41,671 nucleotides of DNA from Fibrobacteraceae bacterium (lineage in GTDB: Bacteria; Fibrobacterota; Fibrobacteria; Fibrobacterales; Fibrobacteraceae). Below are positions 1 through 9,269 of this stretch, one piece after another. Where the stretch lies: assembly GCA_017631885.1 (NCBI GenBank), contig JAGBSH010000019.1:1-41671 (forward strand). The letters are read 5' to 3'. Each line of letters opens with the position of its first letter. Positions within the stretch are counted from its first letter, which is position 1. Below the pieces are notes generated by a model that was not told where the DNA came from, did no database searches, and saw only the letters and a list, made by a program, of their open reading frames with translations. Position numbers and translations under genes: made by a program.

Positions 1-146
1 AGAGTTTTAAAGAAACTCCTGTCGCTCGGTCATGTCAGATTGAGCAAGCTCATCTGCCGCGACTCTCGCTTATAGAGTTTTAAAGAAACTCCTGTCGCTC
101 GGTCATGTCAGATTGAGCAAGCTCATCTGCCGCGACTCTCGCTTAT
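1..146. repeat. Tandem 73-bp structured repeat, two full copies
   Basis: Bases 1-73 and 74-146 are identical, and the first 8 bases of the unit (agagtttt) recur at 147-154 inside the last codons of adk. Each unit can fold into a nested hairpin. The outer arm is GTCGC-TC-GG against CC-GCGAC. The inner arm is CAGAT-T-GAGC, loop AA, GCTC-ATCTG. Between units, GAGTTT and AAACTC can pair. Related sequence recurs in the opposite orientation at 37951 and 41389. No U-tract follows the hairpin on the adk transcript, so it does not look like an ordinary intrinsic terminator. The window edge may cut off more copies. Confidence 0.9.
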
Positions 147-739
147 AGAGTTTTCATAAACTTGACATAAGCGGCAAGAGTGTCACAGAATACTTCATCT
201 GGAGTATTGTCGCCAACAATGTGAGTTACGATAGCTGGGTCATACTTTTCAAGAACAGCTGCTGTTTTTGAACGGTATTCTTCAAGACGGCGTTTAATGA
301 TTGATTCATCAGCATCATCTTTTCTGCCTTCAATCTTTGCACGATTCAAAAGGCGAGCAACAATTGTTTCGTCATTTGTAATATCAAGTACAAAAACGTG
401 TTTTACATCAACGATTGGCTTAATCAAATCTACTTGATCTGGAGTGCGTGGAATACCATCTAAAAGAAGCATATCTTTATCTGGATTTAATTTATTGGTA
501 TCCACTAATCCATTGATAAATCTTTGGAAAATTTGAACTGTTGCTTCATCAGGAACAAGCATACCCTTGCTAGAATAAGAAGCAAGGAGCTGACCATTTT
601 CACTAGACGGAGCAATTCCACGGAAAATATCACCAGTAGAAAGATGCTTTAAACTAGTAGTTGCTGCAAGCTTTGCACCAACGGTGCCTTTACCGGAACC
701 TGGAGCACCAAAAATAAGAACTGCTGGAATTTGTGCCAT
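143..739 (-). CDS. adk: Adenylate kinase, short form
   Basis: Catalyses ATP + AMP = 2 ADP in the cytosol. The P-loop GAPGSGKGT lies at residues 11-19, followed by HLSTGDIFR (AMP-binding region) and the LLDGIPRTPDQ motif. At 198 aa it is shorter than the roughly 215-aa long form: the LID region is reduced to a short stretch around NRAKIEGRKDD with no zinc-finger-type insert, as in short adenylate kinases. The start ATG at 739 has AAGGA seven bases upstream. It is the last gene of the lysS-lolC-lolD-clpC-adk run, 31 bases after clpC. Its last codons overlap the start of the 73-bp repeat unit, so the 3' end may have been reshaped by the repeat. Confidence 0.95.
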   Translation of the reverse strand: MAQIPAVLIFGAPGSGKGTVGAKLAATTSLKHLSTGDIFRGIAPSSENGQLLASYSSKGMLVPDEATVQIFQRFINGLVDTNKLNPDKDMLLLDGIPRTPDQVDLIKPIVDVKHVFVLDITNDETIVARLLNRAKIEGRKDDADESIIKRRLEEYRSKTAAVLEKYDPAIVTHIVGDNTPDEVFCDTLAAYVKFMKTL

Positions 740-770
740 ATTTTTATCCTTTTTTGTTTATTGTGAAATT

Positions 771-3257
771 CTATGCAGAAGGCAGAGCTTCTGATTTAAA
801 ATCAAGTTTTCCTTCAAGAACATCTACCGTTATTGTTGAAAAATCTGAAAATTCGCCAACAAGTAAACCTTCTGCTATCGGGTCTTCTATATATTGTTGC
901 AAAGCCCGACGAATAGGGCGAGCACCGAGAGCCGGGTCATAGCATTGTTCAACGATATAAAGCTTAGCTTCTTGAGAAACTTCTAACATTATACCGCGTT
1001 CAGAAAGGTAATTTTGTAATAAAGACAACTGGATATCCACAACAGAAACCAATTCTTCTTTAGAAAGGCAACGGAACACAATCTGATCGTCAATACGGTT
1101 CAAAAGTTCTGGAACAAAAGCTCTTTTCACTTCATCACGAATAGACGCTTCCATTCTTTCATATTCTTCACCTTCACCCGTTTTGGTAAAGCCCATTCCA
1201 CCACGATGGCGGATTTCTCTTGCACCCACATTTGATGTCATAATGATTATCGTATTTTTAAAATTAATACGACGACCATAAGAATCCGTTAAAATTCCAT
1301 CATCTAAAATCTGAAGGAGCAAATTATAAACATCCGGGTGAGCTTTTTCAATTTCATCTAAAAGAATCAAGGAATAAGGACGCTTGCGAACTTTTTCTGT
1401 TAATTGTCCACCATTAGATTCAAAACCTACATAACCTGGAGGAGCGCCTATCAAGCGAGATATACTGTGTTTTTCCATATACTCACTCATGTCTATTCGA
1501 ATCATAGATTCTTCTGAACCAAAAAGATTTTCACAGAGCACTTTAGCCAGTTCAGTTTTACCGACACCTGTCGGGCCTAAAAAGAGAAAACTCCCCAACG
1601 GCCTTTTTGTATTGCGAATGCCAGCACGCGAACGCCTGATAGCTTTAACAACTGCTTTTACAGCATAATCCTGACCAATAATACGCTTTTTAATATCAGA
1701 ATCTAATTGTAAAAGTTTTTGTGTTTCTTCTGCCGCTAAACGAGTTACCGGAACTCCAGAAATCTGACTGATTACATCGCGAATGGTATCTTTATCCACG
1801 ACAAGAGTTTCATTCTTTTTATGCTCTTCCCATTCTTTACGCGTATTCGCTAACTCTATTTTTAATTTTTCAATTTTATCTCGATAATCTGCAGCCAGTT
1901 CAAAATTTTGCGCGGCTACGGCATCATCTTTTTTGACAGAGCATTCATCACATTCCCGTTCTAATTCACGGATTGCTGGTGGCGTTGCAAGGCTATTTAA
2001 ACGGATACGAGCACCTGCTTCATCGAGAATATCAATCGCTTTATCTGGTAAAAAACGCTCGTTAATATAACGTTCAGAATACACCACTGCATCGCGAATA
2101 GCATCATCTGTATAAATAACTTTATGATGCGCTTCGTATTGTGGACGAAGTCCATTTAAAATTTCAATAGATTCTTCTGTTGTCGGAGGACTTACAATAA
2201 TTCGTTGGAATCGTCTTTCTAATGCAGCATCTTTTTCTATATAGCGGCGGTATTCGTCTAATGTTGTGGCTCCAATACACTGGAGTTCACCACGAGCAAG
2301 AGCTGGTTTAAAAATATTAGAAGCATCTAAAGCACCATCGGCTCCTCCGCCAGCCCCAACAATTGTATGGAGCTCGTCGATAAACAAGATAATCGAATTA
2401 TCAGAGCGTTGGAGTTCTGCAATAAGACCTTTCACGCGTTCTTCAAATTGCCCACGGTATTTGGTCCCAGCAACCATAGCCGCCACATCTAAAGAAATAA
2501 CGCGTTTGTTTTCCAAAATTTCTGGAATTTTTTTCTGTACAATTTTTTGAGCTAAACCTTCAACAACAGCCGTTTTACCAACACCTGGTTCGCCAATCAA
2601 AGCAGGATTGTTTTTCTTTCTTCTAGAAAGCACTTGTATCAAGCGTTCTATTTCTTCTGTTCTACCAATAATCGGGTCTAATTTTCCTTGGCGAGCAAGT
2701 TCTGTAAGGTCTCTACCAAAATGGCTTAGAACAGGTGTTTTCGTTTTTGTAGAACGCTGTGATTTCCCCATTTGATTCTGGAAATTCTGCGTTTGAAACT
2801 TACCTTCTTCGGTTTCTTTTTTTATTTCTTCTAAAGCGGCTTCTACCGCTTCATAAGTCACATTGTACTTTGAAAGCGTAGCTACTGCAGGAGAATCCTC
2901 TACTTTCAAAAGTGCTAACAAAAGGTGAGAAGTTTCAAGAATAGAACAACCTCTTCTTTTAGCTTCCTCTGCAGAAGTCTGAACAACAGCTTTACTTCTT
3001 GGTGAAAATTCAATCATCAGAGATGATTTCGTGATAGTGTCACCATTTTCAGCAAGCGACCTTTCAATATCTTCTTCCATTGCGTCAAGGTCAACTCCCA
3101 ACCTAAGAAGAATATTTGCCGCAATATTTGCTCGTTCTTTAATGAGTGCTAAAAGTAAAAATTCACTACCGAGCATTTCACAGCCAGATTTTGCGGCTAA
3201 GTTTCTAGCTAGAGTCATTACTTTTTTATAACCTTCAGAAAAATTCCCGCGTTTCAT
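771..3257 (-). CDS. clpC: ClpC-type AAA+ protease ATPase
   Basis: Hexameric unfoldase that feeds substrates to ClpP in the cytosol. Visible parts in order: two Clp N-terminal repeats (residues 1-145), first AAA+ domain with Walker A GEPGVGKT (222-229) and Walker B ILFIDE (290-295), a UVR-like coiled-coil middle segment (about 430-480), and a second AAA+ domain with GPTGVGKT (561-568). The UVR-type middle and the 828-aa length favour ClpC over ClpA or ClpB. A GYVGF pore-loop motif is present in the second ring. The ATG follows the lolD stop by one base and has AGGT upstream, so translation is probably coupled. No clpP or mcsAB gene is in the window. Confidence 0.93.
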   Translation of the reverse strand: MKRGNFSEGYKKVMTLARNLAAKSGCEMLGSEFLLLALIKERANIAANILLRLGVDLDAMEEDIERSLAENGDTITKSSLMIEFSPRSKAVVQTSAEEAKRRGCSILETSHLLLALLKVEDSPAVATLSKYNVTYEAVEAALEEIKKETEEGKFQTQNFQNQMGKSQRSTKTKTPVLSHFGRDLTELARQGKLDPIIGRTEEIERLIQVLSRRKKNNPALIGEPGVGKTAVVEGLAQKIVQKKIPEILENKRVISLDVAAMVAGTKYRGQFEERVKGLIAELQRSDNSIILFIDELHTIVGAGGGADGALDASNIFKPALARGELQCIGATTLDEYRRYIEKDAALERRFQRIIVSPPTTEESIEILNGLRPQYEAHHKVIYTDDAIRDAVVYSERYINERFLPDKAIDILDEAGARIRLNSLATPPAIRELERECDECSVKKDDAVAAQNFELAADYRDKIEKLKIELANTRKEWEEHKKNETLVVDKDTIRDVISQISGVPVTRLAAEETQKLLQLDSDIKKRIIGQDYAVKAVVKAIRRSRAGIRNTKRPLGSFLFLGPTGVGKTELAKVLCENLFGSEESMIRIDMSEYMEKHSISRLIGAPPGYVGFESNGGQLTEKVRKRPYSLILLDEIEKAHPDVYNLLLQILDDGILTDSYGRRINFKNTIIIMTSNVGAREIRHRGGMGFTKTGEGEEYERMEASIRDEVKRAFVPELLNRIDDQIVFRCLSKEELVSVVDIQLSLLQNYLSERGIMLEVSQEAKLYIVEQCYDPALGARPIRRALQQYIEDPIAEGLLVGEFSDFSTITVDVLEGKLDFKSEALPSA

Positions 3258-3258
3258 A

Positions 3259-3948
3259 CTAACCTACCTTTTCTGAAATTTTCCCATGAGTCATAATATA
3301 ACGCTTTGAAGCACAATTTGCCAAGCGTTCATCGTGAGTTACAACCAAAAAAGTCTGATTAAATTCTTTATTCAACTTTGAAAAAAGTTCATTTAACATT
3401 TCTGCATTTTTTTCATCTAGATTACCACTAGGTTCATCAGCTAAAACAATAGCAGGTTCATTCATTAAAGCTCTAGCAACAGCCACTCTTTGGCGTTCTC
3501 CACCAGAAAGTTCTCTAGGTAAATGTTTCAAACGATCTTTTAAGCCAACAGTTTCTAGTAAATACATTGCTCTATCTTTGATTTCTGCAAAAGATTTTTC
3601 GTTTAAGATTCTTGCAGGGACACAAACATTTTCAAAAGCAGTAAATTCAGAAAGCAAATGATGGAACTGGAAAACAAAGCCTATATGCTTACGATGGTAA
3701 GCATCTTTTTCTTCAGAAGTCGCCCGTGAAAAATTTTTCCCATAAAAGAGAATTTCTCCAGCCGTAGGCGTATCCAAAAGGCCAATCAAATTCAAAAACG
3801 TTGACTTTCCAGAACCAGAAGCACCTGTTAAAACAGCGAATTCACCTTGCTTCAAAGCAAAATCTACGCCATTTAAAATAGAAAGGGCTTCGCCAGTTTC
3901 TTCAAAAACTCTTGTAAGATTTTTGGTTTCTAAAATAAAATCACTCAT
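3259..3948 (-). CDS. lolD: LolD-like lipoprotein-release ABC ATPase
   Basis: ATPase subunit of the inner-membrane transporter that extracts outer-membrane lipoproteins and hands them to LolA. The 229-aa protein has Walker A GASGSGKST, a Q-loop in GFVFQFHHLL (FQFHHLL is typical of LolD), ABC signature LSGGERQR, Walker B IVLADEPSG and an H-loop in VVTHD. It overlaps lolC by 8 bases and ends one base before clpC, so all three are probably one transcript. The related MacB and FtsE families share the fold; the LolC-like permease next to it supports LolD. The abundance of lipoproteins here fits a need for Lol export. Confidence 0.9.
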   Translation of the reverse strand: MSDFILETKNLTRVFEETGEALSILNGVDFALKQGEFAVLTGASGSGKSTFLNLIGLLDTPTAGEILFYGKNFSRATSEEKDAYHRKHIGFVFQFHHLLSEFTAFENVCVPARILNEKSFAEIKDRAMYLLETVGLKDRLKHLPRELSGGERQRVAVARALMNEPAIVLADEPSGNLDEKNAEMLNELFSKLNKEFNQTFLVVTHDERLANCASKRYIMTHGKISEKVG

Positions 3949-5188
3949 GACGAATTGCCCCCACAGGATCTAAACGACTAGCTTTCCAAGCAGGAAGTAA
4001 TGTAGCTAAAACGCAAAGTGCTATTCCTATAACAAAAATCACAACCACATCTAAAAAGTGAACTTGTACTGGAAAATAAGGCAAAACATAAACATCTCCA
4101 GGGAGAGTAATAAACCTGTATTTTTCTTGTAACAGACAAAGTAATAAACCAAAAGAGCCACCAAGCAATGTTCCGCCCACGCCAATAAAAGAGCCCATCA
4201 GCATAAACACACGCATAACAGCAGCTTTTGAAAATCCCATACTCCGTAAAATTCCAATTTCTTTTGTTTTATCAATAACAACCATTATCAAAGAACTGAT
4301 AATATTAAACGCCGCCACAAGAATTATCAAACAAATAACCGCTGCGACAATGAATTTTTCATAATTCATCCATTTAAGCAAAGTAATGTTTTTTGTTTTC
4401 CAATCAAGCGCATAATAAGAAACAGAAAGTGATTCAGAAAGTTTAGTTACCGTTTCTGATGCTTTCCAAAAATCTTTTACGCGAATTTGTAGCCCAGTCA
4501 CTTTATCGCCAATTCCAAGAAGCTTTTGCATTTCAGGAATTCCAACATAAACTAGGTTTGCATCATATTCATACATTCCAGTTTCAAAAATGCCGCTAAC
4601 AACAGCTTGCATCATTTTAGGCCCACCAGAAGCAAGCATCGCATCTGGACTTTGGAATGTCTGTAATACAATTTTATCGCCAACAACAACGCGTAAACGA
4701 TTAGCAAGACCAATACCTAAAATAACTCCAGGCCTTAAAGTGCCACCCATATCAGGCAAACTATCTACAGAATAATGCCCCCAACGAATTTTTTGGTGGA
4801 TATCCACCACTTGTTTAGAACGTTCTGGGTCTATCCCATAAATAACCACCCCATCGTTTACTTTACGGGAACTTATTCCCATTTTATAAACGAGATAGGG
4901 AGCAACAGCCACTACAGTAGAATCGGCTTTCTTAACTTCTGAAATCAATTCTTCGTAAGCACCAAATGGTTCACCATCATAACTCAAAACATCAACATGA
5001 GCATCTTTACCAATCATCTGAGCAGTAACTTCTTCTTCAAAACCATTTACGGCTGCTAAAGCTACAACAAGCGCAAAAACCCCAATGCTCACCCCAAGCA
5101 AACTAAATATGCCTATGAGTGAAACAAAAAGGCTTTTACGCTGAGCGCCAAGATAACGAAATGCAATCAACCATTCAAGTTTATTCAT
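3941..5188 (-). CDS. lolC: LolC/LolE-family lipoprotein-release permease
   Basis: Membrane subunit of the lipoprotein-release transporter. The 415-aa protein starts with EWLIAFRYLGAQRK, the family's N-terminal signature, followed by a first membrane segment (about 20-50). A long periplasmic domain follows (about 50-265), then three C-terminal membrane segments in an FtsX-type domain containing DKTKEIGILRSMG. It ends with PAWKASRLDPVGAIRHE, typical of the family. Only one permease gene is present, so the transporter may use a homodimer (LolF-like arrangement) rather than LolC plus LolE; this is inferred from the locus alone. It lies 21 bases after lysS. Confidence 0.9.
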   Translation of the reverse strand: MNKLEWLIAFRYLGAQRKSLFVSLIGIFSLLGVSIGVFALVVALAAVNGFEEEVTAQMIGKDAHVDVLSYDGEPFGAYEELISEVKKADSTVVAVAPYLVYKMGISSRKVNDGVVIYGIDPERSKQVVDIHQKIRWGHYSVDSLPDMGGTLRPGVILGIGLANRLRVVVGDKIVLQTFQSPDAMLASGGPKMMQAVVSGIFETGMYEYDANLVYVGIPEMQKLLGIGDKVTGLQIRVKDFWKASETVTKLSESLSVSYYALDWKTKNITLLKWMNYEKFIVAAVICLIILVAAFNIISSLIMVVIDKTKEIGILRSMGFSKAAVMRVFMLMGSFIGVGGTLLGGSFGLLLCLLQEKYRFITLPGDVYVLPYFPVQVHFLDVVVIFVIGIALCVLATLLPAWKASRLDPVGAIRHE

Positions 5189-5209
5189 GGTTACACCAAT
5201 TCAAAAAAA

Positions 5210-6709
5210 TTACTGTTCAGGTTTCATCAATGGGAACAACTGAACATCACGGATGGTTTGCTGGTTTGTTAAAAGCATGACCATACGATCAATACCAAAA
5301 CCAACACCTCCCGTTGGAGGTAAACCGCTTTCGATAGCATGCAAGAAGTTTTCATCCATAGGGTGAGTTTCCCCTTCACCACCACGACCGCGTTTTACTT
5401 GTTCTTCTAAAAGTTCACGTTGGCGAAGTGGGTCATTCAATTCAGTATAGGCGTTACCTAATTCCCAACCATTCGCATAAGGTTCAAATTGTTCAATAAG
5501 CCCTTCTTTTTCACGGTGCTTTTTACAAAGTGGCGTGCTTTCTGTAGGCATATCTTTGATAATTGTGGGCTGAATGAGTTTATCTTCAACAGTCAATTCA
5601 AAGAGTTCTAAAATTCCACGACCACGACTAAATTCGCCATCTAATTTAGCACCGCGTTTTTCGATTTCATTTTTAATATCATCATCACTCATTTCTTCAA
5701 CTTTTAAGCCACCAAATTTTTCAATAGCTTCAATCATTGTATAACGAGGCCATGGTGCTTTAAAATCAATTTCTTTACCTTGATAAACAACCTTGGTTGT
5801 ACCATTTGCTGCAATACATGCGCGTTCATAAATATTTTCAAAATGAACCATCATATCATTGTAATCAGCATAAGCTTGGTAAAATTCAAGGCCAGTAAAT
5901 TCTGGGCTATGAGTTCTATCCATACCTTCGTTGCGGAAGTTTTTACTAAACTCAAACACACGTTCTAAACCACCAACAATGCAACGTTTCAAATAAAGTT
6001 CCGGAGCCACTCTCAAATAAAGCTCCATATCACAAGCGTTATGGTGTGTTGTAAACGGCCTAGCATTAGCGCCACCATAAATTGGTTGTAATGTAGGGGT
6101 TTCCACTTCAATAAAGCCTTGTTCAATCAAATATTCGCGAATAGACTGCATGATTTTAGAACGTTTAATGAAAACATCTTTCACATCATCATTCAAAGCC
6201 ATATCCGTATAACGCTGGCGGTAGCGCGTATCCACATCGGCAAATTCATTGAAAATTATTTTATTGCCATTTTCATCAATTTTTTCTTTTGGAGTTGGCA
6301 ATGGGCGAACGGCTTTAGAAAGCATTTTAACAGAAGAAACTTTTACAGAATATTCTCCTGTCTGGGTTTCAAACATAACACCTTCAACGCCAATAAAATC
6401 GCCAAGGTCAATAAGTTTTACAACTTCATAATTTTCTTCGCCCACAATATCACGAGCACAAACCACTTGCAAACGACCATAACGGTCTTTCAAGTGCATA
6501 AAGCAAACTTTTCCCTTTCTATTGAATCGAACAACTCGACCAGCAAAAGAAATCGTCGTTTCATTAGCCAAAAATTCTTCTTTTTTCTCTTTTAAAAGAC
6601 AAGAATCATGAGAACGATTAAAACTATGTGGGTAAGCTTCTATACCCATTTCTTTAAATTTTTCAAGCTTTTGTAAGCGAGCAACAACCTGATCGTTTTT
6701 ATCTTGCAT
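5210..6709 (-). CDS. lysS: Lysyl-tRNA synthetase, class II
   Basis: Charges tRNA-Lys with lysine in the cytosol. The N-terminal OB-fold anticodon-binding domain covers about residues 45-150. The class II catalytic core contains FRNEGMDRTHSPEFT (motif 2) and the C-terminal GVGFGIDRMVML (motif 3). The length of about 499 aa is typical. I chose the ATG at 6709 because AGGA lies eight bases upstream; the reading frame extends to a TTG at 6742, but those 11 extra residues look like untranslated leader. It is the first gene of the lolC-lolD-clpC-adk run, so it may share a promoter in the AT-rich gap at 6710-6886. Confidence 0.95.
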   Translation of the reverse strand: MQDKNDQVVARLQKLEKFKEMGIEAYPHSFNRSHDSCLLKEKKEEFLANETTISFAGRVVRFNRKGKVCFMHLKDRYGRLQVVCARDIVGEENYEVVKLIDLGDFIGVEGVMFETQTGEYSVKVSSVKMLSKAVRPLPTPKEKIDENGNKIIFNEFADVDTRYRQRYTDMALNDDVKDVFIKRSKIMQSIREYLIEQGFIEVETPTLQPIYGGANARPFTTHHNACDMELYLRVAPELYLKRCIVGGLERVFEFSKNFRNEGMDRTHSPEFTGLEFYQAYADYNDMMVHFENIYERACIAANGTTKVVYQGKEIDFKAPWPRYTMIEAIEKFGGLKVEEMSDDDIKNEIEKRGAKLDGEFSRGRGILELFELTVEDKLIQPTIIKDMPTESTPLCKKHREKEGLIEQFEPYANGWELGNAYTELNDPLRQRELLEEQVKRGRGGEGETHPMDENFLHAIESGLPPTGGVGFGIDRMVMLLTNQQTIRDVQLFPLMKPEQ

Positions 6710-6886
6710 GGTAAAATTCCTAAAAAAATGTTCGCCCGCCAATATAGAAATTTTAAGAATAAGACAATTCTTGAAACTACATAAAAAAACGTTTAAACCC
6801 GCTTAAATTGTGCGTTTAAGAAACTCTTAGCTCTAAAGATACAAGAGAGAAATAAGTTTACGTCAATCTTTACGCACACCAATAAA
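6710..6886. other. AT-rich intergenic region upstream of lysS
   Basis: Together with the terminator at 6887-6911 this fills the gap between lysS and the end of glgB. No ORF with a plausible start was seen. It should hold the lysS promoter: on the minus strand TTGTCT and TATATT occur with a spacing of 15 bases, shorter than optimal, so no promoter is asserted. Confidence 0.4.
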
Positions 6887-6911
6887 ATTTCACCCCCAAA
6901 TTTGGTGAAAT
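6887..6911 (-). terminator. Predicted intrinsic terminator of glgB
   Basis: An 8-bp inverted repeat, ATTTCACC at 6887-6894 and GGTGAAAT at 6904-6911, encloses a 9-base loop. Read on the minus strand, TTTATT follows the stem. It lies 26 bases past the glgB stop. The U-tract is imperfect, so efficiency may be moderate. Confidence 0.6.
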
Positions 6912-6937
6912 AAGAAATGTCAAAATAAAGCTAAAAA

Positions 6938-9157
6938 CTACCCTAAACGCTTAAAGAATAAAGCCCCAAGCGGAGGGAGATTCATTGAAATACTCCATTG
7001 GCGATTCTGCCAATGGATATCATCGGCACGCACTTCTCCAGAGTTTCCGACATTAGAACCGCCAAAAGATTCAGCATCCGTATTGAAAATTTCTTTCCAC
7101 ACGCCAGGAGATGGAGCCCCGATACGATAACCATGACGCGGAACAGGTGTAAAGTTAAACACGCATAAAATCTGTTCACCTTTAGCACTTTTACGCACAA
7201 AACTTACAATAGAATTGTCTGCATCATCGCACCAAATCCATTCAAAACCATCGCTATGGTGGTCCACTTCCCAGAAAGCAGCTTCTTGCTTGTAAATGTT
7301 CCCAAGAACCTTAACCATATCATGCAATTTACGGTGAGATTCCCAAGTAAGCAAATGCCAATCTAAAGAGCGCTTTTCATTCCATTCGCGGAACTGCCCA
7401 AAATCGTTCCCCATAAAATTGAGCTTTTTACCAGGATGTGCGTATTGGAACGCATAAGTCAAACGCAAATTCGCAAATTTCTGCCAGAAATCTCCTGGCA
7501 TTTTACCAAGCATGCTACCCTTTCCATGCACCACTTCATCATGGCTAAAAACTTGAATAAAGTTTTCAGAATAAGCATACATCATGCTAAAAGTCAATTG
7601 ATTATGGTGGTATTTACGATGAATCGGTTCATGAGAAATATAACTCAAGAAATCGTTCATCCACCCCATATTCCACTTATAATGGAACCCAAGACCACCC
7701 TGTTCTGGCGGGCGCGTAATACATGGGAAACTCGTTGACTCTTCAGCAATCAAAATAGCATGTGGAGTAACTCGCCCCATAATACTATTCAAATGTTTCA
7801 AAAATTCTAAGGTATCGTAATTAATATTACCGCCATCTCTATTTGGGACCCACCCACCAGGGCCTTTACCATAATCTAAATAAAGCATACTAGCGACAGC
7901 ATCAACACGAAGCCCATCACAATGGAATTCTTTCAACCAATAAACGGCATTTGAAATCAAGAAGTTTGAAACTTCATTACGGGCAAAATTGAAAATATAA
8001 GTACCCCAATGCGGGTGTTCACCTTGTCTTGGGTCAGCATGTTCATAACAAGCAGTACCATCAAAACGGCCTAAAGCATGAGAATCTTTTGGGAAATGGG
8101 CTGGCACCCAATCAAGAATCACGCCAATTCCATTTTGGTGGCACAAATCCACAAAACGCCTAAACTGGTCTGGAGTTCCGTAACGACTTGTCGGAGAATA
8201 ATACCCTGTTACCTGATACCCCCAAGATTCATCTAACGGGTGTTCTGCAAGTGGCAAAAATTCAACATGGGTATAGCCCATTTCTTTCAAATACGGGATA
8301 AGAGTATCAGCCAATTCGTCCCAAGTCAAAAAGCGATCTGGATTCATTGGATCGCGTTTCCAAGAACCCGCATGCACTTCATAAATATTCATCGGAGCAC
8401 CAAAAACGCCTGTCGCGTGGTGCGTATCCATATACAATTTATCGTTCCATTCATAACCATCTAAATGCGTTACCACAGAAGCAGTAGCAGGGCGCATTTC
8501 ACTCAATTTAGCAAGCGGGTCTATTTTAACATGAAGCCCACCATCCATTCCATGAATTTCAAAACGATAAAGTTCATTTTCTCCGATTTCAGGAATAAAA
8601 ATTTCCCAGACGCCAGAATCTCCTAAAAGTCGCATTGGGTGACGACGGCCATCCCAGGAATTAAAAGAGCCAACAACAGCAACAGCTCTAGCATTAGGAG
8701 CCCAAACAGCAAAATGCACACCAGGAATCCCTTGATGTGTTACAAGATTAGCCCCTAATTTACGATAAAGTTCATAATGCCTACCAGCATTAATAAGATA
8801 ACGATCAAAATCCGTTAAAACCGGCATAAAGGCGTATGGGTCTATTACATGGTAAACATTACCACCCTCTAAAGTAATATGCAACCGATACTGAAACGGT
8901 TCATAATCCATATCCAGAACCGCTTCATAAAAACCAGAATCGCCCAATTTAACAAAATCAAATTCTATGGAACCATCCATAGATTCAGCACGGACAAAAA
9001 TGGCATGAGGCTGATAAGTTCTAACGACAGTCTTTACACCCTTATCGGTCTGAAGTGGGTGAATTCCCAAAAAAGCGAAGGGGTCTTTACAATCAAAATT
9101 CCAAATTGATTGCATTTGCTCGTCATTCAAACTAGTAAAAGCCTTCCATTCAGCCAT
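6938..9157 (-). CDS. glgB: 1,4-alpha-glucan (glycogen) branching enzyme
   Basis: Makes alpha-1,6 branches in glycogen. The domain order is N-terminal N1 region, a CBM48 beta-sandwich (about residues 140-230), a GH13 catalytic barrel and an all-beta C-terminal domain. Counting from ATG 9157, the catalytic residues are Asp419 (in DGLRVDAV), Glu472 (in LIAEES) and Asp540 (in VFSHDE); their spacing of 53 and 68 matches the E. coli enzyme. I chose ATG 9157 because AAAGGA lies seven bases upstream; nine more codons, with an ATG at 9175, are open upstream. No other glycogen gene is nearby. It looks monocistronic, with its own promoter candidate and terminator. Confidence 0.95.
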   Translation of the reverse strand: MAEWKAFTSLNDEQMQSIWNFDCKDPFAFLGIHPLQTDKGVKTVVRTYQPHAIFVRAESMDGSIEFDFVKLGDSGFYEAVLDMDYEPFQYRLHITLEGGNVYHVIDPYAFMPVLTDFDRYLINAGRHYELYRKLGANLVTHQGIPGVHFAVWAPNARAVAVVGSFNSWDGRRHPMRLLGDSGVWEIFIPEIGENELYRFEIHGMDGGLHVKIDPLAKLSEMRPATASVVTHLDGYEWNDKLYMDTHHATGVFGAPMNIYEVHAGSWKRDPMNPDRFLTWDELADTLIPYLKEMGYTHVEFLPLAEHPLDESWGYQVTGYYSPTSRYGTPDQFRRFVDLCHQNGIGVILDWVPAHFPKDSHALGRFDGTACYEHADPRQGEHPHWGTYIFNFARNEVSNFLISNAVYWLKEFHCDGLRVDAVASMLYLDYGKGPGGWVPNRDGGNINYDTLEFLKHLNSIMGRVTPHAILIAEESTSFPCITRPPEQGGLGFHYKWNMGWMNDFLSYISHEPIHRKYHHNQLTFSMMYAYSENFIQVFSHDEVVHGKGSMLGKMPGDFWQKFANLRLTYAFQYAHPGKKLNFMGNDFGQFREWNEKRSLDWHLLTWESHRKLHDMVKVLGNIYKQEAAFWEVDHHSDGFEWIWCDDADNSIVSFVRKSAKGEQILCVFNFTPVPRHGYRIGAPSPGVWKEIFNTDAESFGGSNVGNSGEVRADDIHWQNRQWSISMNLPPLGALFFKRLG

Positions 9158-9240
9158 AAAAAAATCCTTTCCCATTACGGTCATAAAGCTCTTTTATATA
9201 CAAAAAGAGTTTCTCCTAATGTATATATTTTTTCATAATC

Positions 9241-9269
9241 TGTATAAAAAAATCCTATTATTTTCTCAA
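9241..9269 (-). promoter_or_regulatory. Candidate sigma-70 promoter for glgB
   Basis: On the minus strand, TTGAGA (9264-9269) and TATACA (9241-9246) are separated by 17 bases, giving a leader of about 80 bases before the glgB ATG. The -35 overlaps the 3' end of the amidase gene. The leader also holds an AT-rich inverted repeat, CTCTTTT at 9189-9195 and AAAAGAG at 9203-9209. In DNA this AT-rich, chance matches are likely. Confidence 0.35.

Noticed and set aside
6119-6595. Long plus-strand frame opposite lysS
   Set aside because: Antisense to conserved class II synthetase sequence; a shadow of codon bias.
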